This document shows positions 43,775-52,184 of a stretch of 64,000 nt of DNA, one piece after another. The notes under the pieces are model-generated. The model saw only the letters and a program-made list of their open reading frames with translations. It was not told the origin of the DNA and searched no databases. How positions within the stretch are numbered: the stretch's first letter is position 1; each line of letters opens with the position of its first letter. Origin of the DNA: CAZADA01 sp964526675 (GTDB taxonomy: Bacteria > Pseudomonadota > Alphaproteobacteria > Caulobacterales > Maricaulaceae); assembly GCA_964526675.1 (NCBI GenBank), contig CAZGLY010000001.1, forward strand, positions 1 to 64,000, given 5' to 3'. Position numbers and translations under genes: made by a program.

Positions 43775-43974
43775 CGCTTTCTTCAGTCCACTGATCCTCA
43801 ATCAACCGCGTGGGCGACCCCCGCCGCGGCGCGCACGCACGTCTGTGTGGTCGGCGTCACAAACACAATAATGAGGCGATTTCACGTCACGTTAAGGCTA
43901 ACACCGCAACACTTCTCAGCGTCACCAGCGCGACCGTCACGGTCACGCCATTCACCACGAAACGTAGGGATGAC

Positions 43975-45030
43975 ATGAGCACAAACACCATCTCACCCAT
44001 GTCACCCAACCAAGAAAACCGCGACGTGCGATTTCGAGCCGTCGACGGCGAAGACGCCAATCTGATTGAATTGGCGCACCGCGAAGATTTATTTGAGAAT
44101 GATATTCTGAAATCGATTAAGAGTCGGGCTCTCGCGTATCTGCGGGCCGGGGTCGCTGTTCATTTCCGCGGCCCTGCCGGCGCGGGCAAAACCACTTTAG
44201 CGTTGCAAATCGCCTCGCAATTGAACCGCCCCACGGTCCTGCTGACCGGGGACGCGAGCTTCACGGCGCAAAACCTCATCGGCTCAGAGACGGGCGTCCG
44301 AATTCGTCAGGTCGAGGACAATTTTATCCACAATGTCCGCAAGAGTGAGCGCGAGACCACCCGGGTTTGGGAGGATCAAGTCCTCACCAAGGCGGTCACG
44401 CGCGGCTACACGCTGGTTTATGATGAGTTCACGCGGTCGTCGGCGGAGGCGAACAACCCGCTCCTGCCGGTGCTGGAGGAAGGGGTGTTGCCCCTGACAA
44501 CCGCTCAACGCGACCGCCGCTACGTGGAGGCGCACCCGGATTTCCGCGCCATCTTCACATCAAACCCGAGCGACTACGCCGGCGTCACCACGCCGCAAGA
44601 CGCGTTGATCGATCGGATGATCACGTTCGATTTGGAGTGGCATGACGCCGCAACGGAGACCGGCATTGTCGCCGCCCGCTCGCACCTCGAGCCGTCTCTG
44701 TGCGCGCCGATCGTGGAACTGGTCCGGGCGTTGCGGGCGCAGACGCCCGAAGGCGGTGTCGCGCCGTCCATGCGCAGCGCCGTGATGATCGCGCGCGTCG
44801 CCCACGCCCAGGGGCTTCTGCCGAGTGCGGATGATCCGCGCTACGTTCAGCTGTGTCTCGACGCGCTCGCCGCGCGCGGCGCGCCTCCGGGCGAAGATCA
44901 TGGGACGCGGACCCAACGACTCACCCAACTCGCGACTCTGGTCCGCGCCCATGCGCTCGCCGCGCCGCCGCCGACAGCAACGCCTGCGGCGCCGCTCCAC
45001 CCCGTCGAGCCCGAACGCGGCGCCGCGTAG
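43975..45030 (+). CDS. gvpN: Gas vesicle AAA+ protein GvpN
   Basis: This 351-residue MoxR-type ATPase has Walker A GPAGAGKT (residues 66-73), a Walker B region in YTLVYDEFTRSSAEANNPLL and the sensor segment AIFTSNPSDYAGVT. GvpN is needed for full-size vesicles. The family tail beyond the ATPase is normal in length. AGGGA precedes the ATG at 43975. The 200 bases upstream contain A+T-rich patches and could hold a separate promoter. Confidence 0.95.
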   Translation: MSTNTISPMSPNQENRDVRFRAVDGEDANLIELAHREDLFENDILKSIKSRALAYLRAGVAVHFRGPAGAGKTTLALQIASQLNRPTVLLTGDASFTAQNLIGSETGVRIRQVEDNFIHNVRKSERETTRVWEDQVLTKAVTRGYTLVYDEFTRSSAEANNPLLPVLEEGVLPLTTAQRDRRYVEAHPDFRAIFTSNPSDYAGVTTPQDALIDRMITFDLEWHDAATETGIVAARSHLEPSLCAPIVELVRALRAQTPEGGVAPSMRSAVMIARVAHAQGLLPSADDPRYVQLCLDALAARGAPPGEDHGTRTQRLTQLATLVRAHALAAPPPTATPAAPLHPVEPERGAA

Positions 45031-45046
45031 TTGAGGAGGCTCATCG

Positions 45047-45307
45047 ATGCATCGTCCTCGGATCATCCACCGTCCGCGCCTGATCGCCGGCGCGCCGCGC
45101 GTGCGGCGCTCCCGCCCAGCGGCGGCGGCGGAATTGGTGCGTCTGGAGTATGAGCGCGACCGCATCAGCCGCGATCTCTCCATGCTCGACCAGCGCCGCG
45201 ACGCCGCCCAAGCGCTTCTCAACAAAGTCGAAACCCGCGCGCGGCTGATTCAGAAGGCGCTGATGCGCGCTGAGACCGAAGGCGTCAGCGCGCTTCGCCA
45301 CCTCTAG
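45047..45307 (+). CDS. Small coiled-coil protein of gas vesicle cluster
   Basis: An 86-residue protein with an Arg-rich N-terminus (HRPRIIHRPRLIAGAPRVRR) and a helical coiled coil (RLEYERDRISRDLSMLDQRR, LLNKVETRARLIQKALMRAE). GAGGAGG precedes the ATG. It fits the size and place of small accessory Gvp proteins between gvpN and gvpO, but I cannot assign it to a named family. The basic patch may contact acidic vesicle or GvpF/L partners. Confidence 0.6.
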   Translation: MHRPRIIHRPRLIAGAPRVRRSRPAAAAELVRLEYERDRISRDLSMLDQRRDAAQALLNKVETRARLIQKALMRAETEGVSALRHL

Positions 45308-45338
45308 GACCGACCCTCAAACTGCGGAGCCTCCCGTC

Positions 45339-45599
45339 ATGAACATGATGGACATCGCCCAAAAGGCCCGCGCGGCGGCCGAAACGATCACGGGGTCGCC
45401 CGCGGATGTCATCGCCAGCTGTGAGCGGCGCGACAACGCGTGGGTCGCCACGGTGGACGTCGTCGAATCCAAAGCGCGCCTCGACAACAACGACCTTCTG
45501 TCCACGTACCAAATCAATTTCGACAAGACGGGCGAGGTGGCCAGTTTCGCCCGCGTGCGTCGCTATTTTCGCAACGACGGCGGCGTCGACGCCGCCTAG
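45339..45599 (+). CDS. gvpO: Gas vesicle protein GvpO
   Basis: This 86-residue protein matches GvpO: WVATVDVVESKARLDNNDLL followed by STYQINFDKTGEVASFARVR and a final RRYFRND. The role is regulatory or assembly-related and not fully defined. It lies between the coiled-coil gene and gvpJ. Confidence 0.9.
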   Translation: MNMMDIAQKARAAAETITGSPADVIASCERRDNAWVATVDVVESKARLDNNDLLSTYQINFDKTGEVASFARVRRYFRNDGGVDAA

Positions 45600-45638
45600 T
45601 TCCCACCGTCGCCCCCTTCCCAACACCCCGGAGTTCCG

Positions 45639-45941
45639 ATGGCCGGCGCGATCCAAAGTCCCATCCACCGCGACAGCTTGCCCGATGTGCTGGAACGCGT
45701 GCTGGACAAGGGCGTCGTCGTCGCCGGCGACGTGGCCATCTCGCTGGTCGGCATCGAGCTTCTGACCATCAAAGTCCGGCTTCTGATCTGCACGGTCGAT
45801 AAGGCGCTGGAGATCGGGATCAACTGGTGGGAGGCCGACCCGGCGCTGACCACCAACGCTCAAGCTTTGGAAGATGAGAACCGCGAACTGCGCGGTCGCT
45901 TGGCGATACTTGAAAAGCGCGTGGCGGATATAGGCGCGTGA
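45639..45941 (+). CDS. gvpJ: Gas vesicle protein GvpJ (GvpA family)
   Basis: The 100-residue protein has a GvpA-like core (SLPDVLERVLDKGVVVAGDV, then SLVGIELLTIKVRLLICTVD) followed by a polar coiled coil (ALEDENRELRGRLAILEKRV) absent from GvpA. This layout is that of GvpJ, a minor protein thought to act in nucleation and tips. CGGAG precedes the ATG. Confidence 0.92.
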   Translation: MAGAIQSPIHRDSLPDVLERVLDKGVVVAGDVAISLVGIELLTIKVRLLICTVDKALEIGINWWEADPALTTNAQALEDENRELRGRLAILEKRVADIGA

Positions 45942-45984
45942 CCGCGCCTCCCATCCTGTCTGGCCGACCTGTCTGGAGGAAAGC

Positions 45985-46566
45985 ATGACCAAACGCCGAT
46001 CGGACGATCCCTCCGGACGTGATCCGTCTGCGGACGAGAACACCAGCGGCCTTCGCGGCGCCGACGCGATCGACGAAATCGGCGCGCGCCTGGGCGGCGT
46101 GGCCGCGACGCTGAAGTCCGCCTTCGGCGCCCTGTCCAACCTCGCGGACGCTGTGGACGAAGCGGCCCGCGACAGCGACGGCCGCATCCAAGCCACCTCC
46201 GAAGTCAGGGTGCGCGTGGGGGGCGTGCCCGTCGCGCCCGATCACGCGAGCACGCCGCCCGCAGGGGCCCGCGCGGCCCGCGAGGCGCCTGAGACCATGG
46301 GCCCCGTCCGCGATCCCCTGGTGGACGTCTTTGACGAAGACGACGCGTGGGTCATCACCGCCGAGCTGCCGGGCGTGCGGGAGGATCAGCTGAGCCTCCA
46401 TGTGACGGACACGGAGGTGATTTTCGAGACGCTCGGTCCCAAGCGCTTCCGTCATGTCGAGCCGCTCCCCACGGGCTTGGCGACCGACCAGGCCAGCCAT
46501 GCGCTGCGCAACGGCGTTTTGGAAATCCGGTTCCCGAAGTCGGCTGGGAGCACGGACCGTGGGTGA
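45985..46566 (+). CDS. gvpH: Gas vesicle Hsp20-like protein GvpH
   Basis: The 193-residue protein has an N-terminal helical region (IDEIGARLGGVAATLKSAFG) and a C-terminal alpha-crystallin-like beta sandwich: PLVDVFDEDDAWVITAELPG, REDQLSLHVTDTEVIFETLG and a final LRNGVLEIRFPKS. GvpH proteins act as small heat-shock chaperones or regulators of vesicle assembly. GGAGGAAAG precedes the ATG. The stop overlaps the following GvpF/L start by eight bases. Confidence 0.92.
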   Translation: MTKRRSDDPSGRDPSADENTSGLRGADAIDEIGARLGGVAATLKSAFGALSNLADAVDEAARDSDGRIQATSEVRVRVGGVPVAPDHASTPPAGARAAREAPETMGPVRDPLVDVFDEDDAWVITAELPGVREDQLSLHVTDTEVIFETLGPKRFRHVEPLPTGLATDQASHALRNGVLEIRFPKSAGSTDRG

Positions 46567-47473
46567 CACGCTGGCCTATCCGAACACGGACGACGCCGCC
46601 CACACGGGACGGCTTTATGTCTATGGCTTGATCCGCGCGGAGGACTCGCCGACCGAGGCCGACGCCTTCGCGGACCTGCGCGCGGTGGCGCAACCGGACG
46701 CGCGGGTCGTGGCGCTTGCCTCCGGCTCGCTTGCGGCCATCGCCAGCCCGATTGACGCCGCCGAAGTGATGGCCACGCGTCGGCACATGCTAGCCCACGC
46801 CAAGGTGCTCGAAACGGTGATGGCCGACCGCCCCGTCTTGCCCATGCGTTTTGGCGTGATCACAGCCACGGCCGCGGACCTGCACGCCACCTTGTCGCCG
46901 GAAGCGGACACGCTGCGAGAGTTGTTGAACCAACTCGACGGGCGCGTCGAAATGGGGGTGAAAGCGGTCTGCGACGAAGCCGCCGTGATGCGCGCCATCG
47001 TCGCCGAACGGCCCGACATCGCCGAACGCTACGCCACGCTGAAACAAGGCGACCCCGCCGCCACGCAATTCCAACGGGTGGACTTGGGTCGGGAAGTCGC
47101 CGGCTTGCGCGCCGACTGGCGCGACGTCCAGCGCGAACGCCTAACAGCCCATTTCGCCGACGTGGCTGAAAGCGTCCTCGTCCATGAACCGGACGATGAC
47201 GATCTGCTCGTCTTCAACGCCGCGTTTTTGCTCAAACGCGAGGACGAGCCGGCGCTGTTCCAACGGGTCGAGGCGATCGACGCCGACTATGGCGACGCCA
47301 TGACCCTCAAATATGTCGGCCCGGTGCCCCCGTACAACTTCGTCAACGCGCGGCTGAGCTGGACGCCGCCGGAAGGTCCTGGCGCGAGCCTGCCGGCGCC
47401 CGACGCGGACAACGACGCCCACGCGGTGGCCGCGATCGCCGCGGCGGACGCCACTGACAGCGAGGCTGCGTGA
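46559..47473 (+). CDS. gvpF/L: GvpF/L family protein 1
   Basis: This 304-residue protein has the two-domain GvpF/L pattern: GRLYVYGLIRAEDSPTEADA at the start, MLAHAKVLETVMADRPVLPM in the middle and MTLKYVGPVPPYNFVNARLS near the end. These proteins bind GvpA and prevent premature aggregation. I start at the GTG at 46559, overlapping gvpH, with GGGAG upstream. It is the first of four family members in the cluster. Confidence 0.93.
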   Translation: MGDTLAYPNTDDAAHTGRLYVYGLIRAEDSPTEADAFADLRAVAQPDARVVALASGSLAAIASPIDAAEVMATRRHMLAHAKVLETVMADRPVLPMRFGVITATAADLHATLSPEADTLRELLNQLDGRVEMGVKAVCDEAAVMRAIVAERPDIAERYATLKQGDPAATQFQRVDLGREVAGLRADWRDVQRERLTAHFADVAESVLVHEPDDDDLLVFNAAFLLKREDEPALFQRVEAIDADYGDAMTLKYVGPVPPYNFVNARLSWTPPEGPGASLPAPDADNDAHAVAAIAAADATDSEAA

Positions 47474-47476
47474 TCC

Positions 47477-47731
47477 ATGGGCATTCTCACCACCCTGCTG
47501 ACCTTCCCCGTGAGCGGACCGATGAAGGCCGCGCAATGGGTGGTGGAGGAAGTGCACGGTCTGGCGCAGCGCGAATACAGCGACCCCGCCTTCATCCGCA
47601 AACAGCTCGCGGAGCTTGAGGCGCAGTTGGACGCCGGCGCGCTGAGCGAAGATGAATTCGAAGAGATCGAACTGACGCTGCTGACGCGGTTGAAAAACGC
47701 CGAAGCCGCCGGCTCTGCGGCGGAGAGGTGA
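47477..47731 (+). CDS. gvpG: Gas vesicle protein GvpG
   Basis: The 84-residue protein shows the GvpG pattern: MGILTTLLTFPVSGPMKAAQ, VVEEVHGLAQREYSDPAFIR, then a coiled-coil with LSEDEFEEIELTLLTRL. GvpG is an essential minor assembly factor that interacts with GvpF/L. It starts just after the first GvpF/L gene and ends five bases before the ATPase gene. Confidence 0.95.
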   Translation: MGILTTLLTFPVSGPMKAAQWVVEEVHGLAQREYSDPAFIRKQLAELEAQLDAGALSEDEFEEIELTLLTRLKNAEAAGSAAER

Positions 47732-47735
47732 AGGC

Positions 47736-49982
47736 ATGTCCGCGCACGCGCCCATCCCCGGCTCCGCGGAGACGGACCGCCCCGAGACGCTGTCGCGCGC
47801 GGTCAAGAGCGCCCGGCCCAGCGACGCCGATCGCGGGATTGTGCGCCTCGATCCCGCCGACATGGCGCGCCTCGGCGTCGCGCCGGGGGATGTGGTGGCG
47901 TTGCGCGGCGCACGCCTGACCCACGCCCGCGCTCTGCCGGCGCACGGGCGCGACCGCGGCGCGGCGGCGGCGCATCTCGACGCGGCCCAACGCGACAACG
48001 CCGGCGTGAGCCTTGAGGACACTGTCGACATCACGCGCGCCAGCGCGGCGCACGCCGAGGCCGTGACCCTGCGTTTGGACACGCGACGCTTCGGCGCGCG
48101 CGGATCCAGCGCGGCGTTGCTGAGTCAGATCCGCGACTCGCTGGAGAGCTTGCCGGTGGGCGAGGGCGACCGCGTGCGCCTGCGGCTGCTCGGCGGGCGC
48201 GCCTTGAGCGCGATCGTGGAGACGGTGCGCCCAAACGGCCCGGCGCTCATCACGGCCGACACCGAGATCGCGTTGGCGAGGCCCGCGCCGCCGCGGACAT
48301 CCACGGCCAATGCCGCGGGCCGAAGCATCGCCTACGAAGATCTGGGCGGGTTGGGCCGCGAACTCGCGCGCGTGCGTGAGATGATCGAGCTGCCGTTGCG
48401 GCGGCCGGACTTGTTCGCGCACCTCGGCGTTGAAGCGCCGAAGGGCGTCCTGCTCACGGGCCCGCCGGGCACGGGCAAAACGCTGCTCGCGCGCGCCGTC
48501 GCGGCGGAGACCCAAGCCGGATTCTTCCAAATCAACGGGCCGGAAATCGTCACCAAGCACTATGGCGACTCCGAAGCCCAATTGCGCGCGGTGTTTAAGA
48601 AAGCACAGGACGCCGCGCCGGCGATCGTCTTCATCGATGAAATCGACGCCATCGCCCCGGCGCGGGACCAACTCGCCGGCGACCGCCAGGTGGAACGCCG
48701 CGTCGTCGCTCAGCTTCTGACGCTTCTCGACGGCATGGATCCCCGCGGCCAGGTGATCGTGATGGCGGCCACGAACCTGCCCGACAGCCTCGATCCCGCC
48801 CTGCGCCGCCCGGGCCGCTTCGACCGCGAAATCGCTTTCTCCGCCCCCGACCGTGCGGGACGGCGTGAAGTCCTCGACGTTCACACCCGCGGCATGCCGC
48901 TGGCTGATGACGTCGATCTCGACGGAGTCGCCGCCGGCGCCCATGGGTTTGTCGGTGCCGACCTGGCCGCGCTCGCGCGTGAGGCCGCCATGGCCGCACT
49001 GCGTCGCGCAGACGCCCTGGACGTGGGCCGCGCCGCGGCCGTGACGCCGGATGATCTCAAAGTGACGGCCGCAGACTTCGACGTGGCCCGTCGCGAAGTC
49101 GGTCCCTCGGCGATCCGCGAGGTGTTCACGGAGCTGCCGGACGTCACCTGGGCTGATGTGGGCGGGCTGAACGACGCGAAGGCGGCGCTCACGGAGGCCG
49201 TGCTCTGGCCCCTCGCCCATCCGGACGCCTTCGCCCGCCTGGCGTTGCATCCCACCAAAGGCGTTCTGCTCTATGGACCGCCTGGAGCGGGGAAGACGCA
49301 CATCGCCAAGGCCCTCGCGGCCGAGGCGAAAGTGAACTTCATCACCGTGCGCGGACCCCAGCTGCTTGGCCGCTATATCGGCGAGGCCGAGGCCAATGTG
49401 CGCCGGGTGTTCGCCAAAGCGCGGCAAACGGCGCCGTGCATTCTCTTCTTTGACGAGATCGACGCGCTCGCGCCCGCCCGCGGCGTAACGGCCGGCGGAG
49501 ACGGCGTGGTGGAGCGTGTGGTCGCCCAGCTGCTCACGGAAATCGACGGCGTCGACGAATTGAAGGGCGTCTTCCTGCTGGCGGCCACCAATCGCGTGGA
49601 AGCCGTCGACCCCGCTCTGTTGCGCCCAGGACGCTTCGATCTGTTGCTCGAAGCGCCGACGCCGGACACGCCCGCCCGCCGTCAGATCCTCGCCATCCAC
49701 ACCCGCGACACGCCGCTAGGCGCCGACGTGAACCTCGACGCGCTCGCCGGGAAAACCGAAGGCCTGTTGGGCGCCGACCTGAAGGCGTTGTGCCAAGGCG
49801 CGGCCCGCCACGCCCTGCGCAACGCGGTCGCATCCGGCGCCGCCCAGGCCGAGACGCTGCACGTCAGCGCAACGGACTTTGACGCGGCCCTTGAGGCGCG
49901 CGCCGCCAGCGACCGGGCCCGACGCCCCGACGCCAGAACCAACCACAGACCCTGTCCGCCCGCCGAGGAAGCGCCCCAATGA
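47736..49982 (+). CDS. Cdc48/VCP-like double AAA+ ATPase in gas vesicle cluster
   Basis: This 748-residue ATPase has an N-terminal double-psi beta-barrel region (residues 15-185, including DADRGIVRLDPADMARLGVA) and two AAA domains: Walker A GPPGTGKT (242-249) with Walker B IVFIDEID, then GPPGAGKT (514-521) with ILFFDEID. Arg fingers (LRRPGRFDRE; LRPGRFD) are intact. Cdc48-type unfoldases remodel or extract proteins, so it may act on GvpA aggregates. The C-terminus overlaps the following J-domain fusion gene by four bases. GvpA-cluster members of this ATPase type exist in other phototrophs, from memory. Confidence 0.9.
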   Translation: MSAHAPIPGSAETDRPETLSRAVKSARPSDADRGIVRLDPADMARLGVAPGDVVALRGARLTHARALPAHGRDRGAAAAHLDAAQRDNAGVSLEDTVDITRASAAHAEAVTLRLDTRRFGARGSSAALLSQIRDSLESLPVGEGDRVRLRLLGGRALSAIVETVRPNGPALITADTEIALARPAPPRTSTANAAGRSIAYEDLGGLGRELARVREMIELPLRRPDLFAHLGVEAPKGVLLTGPPGTGKTLLARAVAAETQAGFFQINGPEIVTKHYGDSEAQLRAVFKKAQDAAPAIVFIDEIDAIAPARDQLAGDRQVERRVVAQLLTLLDGMDPRGQVIVMAATNLPDSLDPALRRPGRFDREIAFSAPDRAGRREVLDVHTRGMPLADDVDLDGVAAGAHGFVGADLAALAREAAMAALRRADALDVGRAAAVTPDDLKVTAADFDVARREVGPSAIREVFTELPDVTWADVGGLNDAKAALTEAVLWPLAHPDAFARLALHPTKGVLLYGPPGAGKTHIAKALAAEAKVNFITVRGPQLLGRYIGEAEANVRRVFAKARQTAPCILFFDEIDALAPARGVTAGGDGVVERVVAQLLTEIDGVDELKGVFLLAATNRVEAVDPALLRPGRFDLLLEAPTPDTPARRQILAIHTRDTPLGADVNLDALAGKTEGLLGADLKALCQGAARHALRNAVASGAAQAETLHVSATDFDAALEARAASDRARRPDARTNHRPCPPAEEAPQ

Positions 49983-51040
49983 CCCTGCAGCTCTATGGCC
50001 TGACCACCGCGGAGACGGCGCGCGCAGCCACCGCCGACCGAGCGCTGGCCCGTCGCGATGTGCGGAGCATCGAGGCGCTGGGCGTCGCCGCGCTGATCGG
50101 ACCGCCGGCGAAGATGCCTTTTCTGCAGCGCGGCAAAGTCCGTGAGCTGCGCCGCTTGCTCGACTTCGAGCAGATCCTCGAGGCGATCCTACCCCATGGT
50201 CCGTTCATCGCGGCGGCCCCCGGCGCGCGCTTGCACGACGACCACGACGCGCTCGGCTTTATCGCCGCCAACATCACAAGCCTAAGGAGCGCGCTGAACG
50301 CGTACGGCGACAAGCTCCAATTCCAGGTGTCCATCGCTTGGGATCCCGTCGCCGCCCTGGAGGAGGCCAAACGGCGTGACGACTTCGGCGCCATCCGCCG
50401 TCTCGCCGAACGCGACGACCGCAAAGCGCTCGGCCGCGCGATCCAGCGGGCGATGGAGGCGGAACGCATCAGCCGCGGAGAGCGCTATGCGGGCATGGTC
50501 GCCGCGGCGGTCCTTGACCTCATTCGGCTGCCCTTAGAGTCCGCCTCCGCCGTCTTGAACGCGGCAGTGATGGTGGAGCGCGCCGATGAAGCGCGCCTCG
50601 ACCGCGCGTTGGAAGCGATCGACGCCTCCTGGGCCGACGCGCTGACGATCAAGTGCGTCGGACCGCTCCCGGCCCTGTCTTTCGCCAGCATCACGCTGGA
50701 ACGCCCAGAGCCGGCCGCCATCGCGGCGGCCTGCGCGCGCCTGGGAGTCGACGCCGCCGCGGAGCCGACCCGGGTGCGCGACGCGTATCACGCCATCATG
50801 AAGCGGATCCATCCGGACGTCGCCGCGCTCGCCGACAACGACGCCGGCGCGCCGCAGGCCTCGGATCCGCGCAGCGCCATCGCCGACTACCGGTTCATGA
50901 TGCGCGTCAGCGAAGCCCACGCGGCCCTTCGTGCGTTCCGGCCCGACGCCCCCAAAACCGCGCCTGATGACGCGCCCGTCCTCGCGGTGATGCGCCGCGA
51001 GGGGGACGCCGGAACAGCGCCGCTCACCGAGGCCGCGTAG
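49979..51040 (+). CDS. gvpF/L: GvpF/L protein fused to a C-terminal J-like domain
   Basis: The first 240 residues are GvpF/L (LDFEQILEAILPHGPFIAAA; DALTIKCVGPLPALSFASIT). Residues about 249-320 form a J-like domain: RLGVDAAAEPTRVRDAYHAI, then KRIHPDVAAL with the HPD triad (278-280), and SEAHAALRAF. The HPD triad is what stimulates Hsp70, so the protein may bring DnaK to GvpA chains. The start overlaps the Cdc48-like stop, linking two chaperone genes. The remaining tail is short and disordered. Confidence 0.85.
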   Translation: MTLQLYGLTTAETARAATADRALARRDVRSIEALGVAALIGPPAKMPFLQRGKVRELRRLLDFEQILEAILPHGPFIAAAPGARLHDDHDALGFIAANITSLRSALNAYGDKLQFQVSIAWDPVAALEEAKRRDDFGAIRRLAERDDRKALGRAIQRAMEAERISRGERYAGMVAAAVLDLIRLPLESASAVLNAAVMVERADEARLDRALEAIDASWADALTIKCVGPLPALSFASITLERPEPAAIAAACARLGVDAAAEPTRVRDAYHAIMKRIHPDVAALADNDAGAPQASDPRSAIADYRFMMRVSEAHAALRAFRPDAPKTAPDDAPVLAVMRREGDAGTAPLTEAA

Positions 51041-51060
51041 TCATTATGGGAGAACCCGCC

Positions 51061-51876
51061 ATGCCTTGCGCCTTCATCCTGCTTCACGGCGTCATCGATG
51101 GAACGACAGCCGGACGGATCGACGCCTCCGCGCCGCGCGACGCCCTCGACGGCGGGCCGGTTGAGGTCGTGCGGGCGGGAACGCTGTCGGCTGTGGTCAC
51201 GCCCATCCCCGGTCGCCTGGCGGACGGACGCGCGAGCGCGGCCCTGCTCGAAAACGAAGACACGGTTACCGCCCTGGCCGTGGCGCACAACCGGATCCTG
51301 ACGGACCTGAGCGCCCATGGCGCGGTCGCGCCCGTGAAGCTCGGGGCCGCGTTCGCCGACGACGAGGCTGTCCGCGCCGCCGTCTTGGCGCGTCAGACCT
51401 GTTTCGAAAACGCCCTTGCGCGCATTGACGGCGCTGGAGAATACGCGGTGCGGGTGGTGGACGCGCCCGATCGCGCACGCCGCGCCCCGGCGTCTGCGTC
51501 GACCGAAAGCGCATCCGCGGACCCAGCCGCGATCGGCGGACGGGCCTACCTCCACGCCCGCGGGGCGCGACGCCGCGCGCGCGACGCCGCCGCTCAGCGG
51601 ACGGAGGCTTTTTTGGACGCCCTGACGGACCAGGTCGCGGCCCTGGCGCGCGCGGTGGTCTCCACGCCGCCCGCCCCCGCGGCCCCTGGTCGTCCCGCAC
51701 GGCGTTTGGATCTTGCGGTTCTGGCGGACGACGCCGGCGCCGCGCGCTTGGACGCGTTGGTGGGATCGATGAGCGCGCCGGCCAGCGAGCTGGGCTTGAT
51801 GATCGAGGCGACCGGCCCCTGGCCCGCCTACAGCTTCGCCGAGCTGGACGACGCCCCGCCGCGGCGCGCGGCCTGA
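51061..51876 (+). CDS. gvpF/L: GvpF/L family protein 3
   Basis: A 271-residue GvpF/L protein (start 51061, GGGAG upstream; an ATG at 51046 is less likely). It shows CAFILLHGVIDGTTAGRI, the central EDTVTALAVAHNRILTDLSA and the terminal EATGPWPAYSFAELDD. A variable Ala-rich middle (APASASTESASADPAA) separates the halves. The role is GvpA binding during assembly. Confidence 0.88.
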   Translation: MPCAFILLHGVIDGTTAGRIDASAPRDALDGGPVEVVRAGTLSAVVTPIPGRLADGRASAALLENEDTVTALAVAHNRILTDLSAHGAVAPVKLGAAFADDEAVRAAVLARQTCFENALARIDGAGEYAVRVVDAPDRARRAPASASTESASADPAAIGGRAYLHARGARRRARDAAAQRTEAFLDALTDQVAALARAVVSTPPAPAAPGRPARRLDLAVLADDAGAARLDALVGSMSAPASELGLMIEATGPWPAYSFAELDDAPPRRAA

Positions 51877-51896
51877 CGCCGCGAAGGAGTTCAAGC

Positions 51897-52184
51897 ATGT
51901 CCGCCGCCAGCGCGCACGCCACCCCCTCGGTGCTGTCCATGATGGAGGCGCAGCCCCATGACGAGGACACGTTGGTCGATCTCTTGGACCGCTTGCTCGA
52001 CAAGGGCGTGGTCATCTCGGGAGATCTGCGCATTTCCGTGGCGGAAGTGGACCTGATCTTCGTCGGCCTGAAACTGTTTGTTTCCTCTGTTGACACTATC
52101 GAAAACGCGCGCGGTGGAGCGCCGAGCACCCGACAATCGCCCGCCGCATTGGAGCCATCCAAACGGAACGAGGGCGAGGGATGA
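51897..52184 (+). CDS. GvpA-family minor protein (GvpJ/M/S type)
   Basis: The 95-residue protein carries a GvpA-like core: DEDTLVDLLDRLLDKGVVIS, then GDLRISVAEVDLIFVGLKLF and VSSVDTIENAR. An N-terminal extension and a polar tail distinguish it from GvpA. It is the third GvpA-like gene of the cluster; minor paralogues shape vesicle tips or start growth. GAAGGAG precedes the ATG. The subfamily is not certain. Confidence 0.85.
   Translation: MSAASAHATPSVLSMMEAQPHDEDTLVDLLDRLLDKGVVISGDLRISVAEVDLIFVGLKLFVSSVDTIENARGGAPSTRQSPAALEPSKRNEGEG

Noticed and set aside
47592..49700. 702-codon open frame opposite the Cdc48-like gene
   Set aside because: Antisense shadow with no family resemblance.
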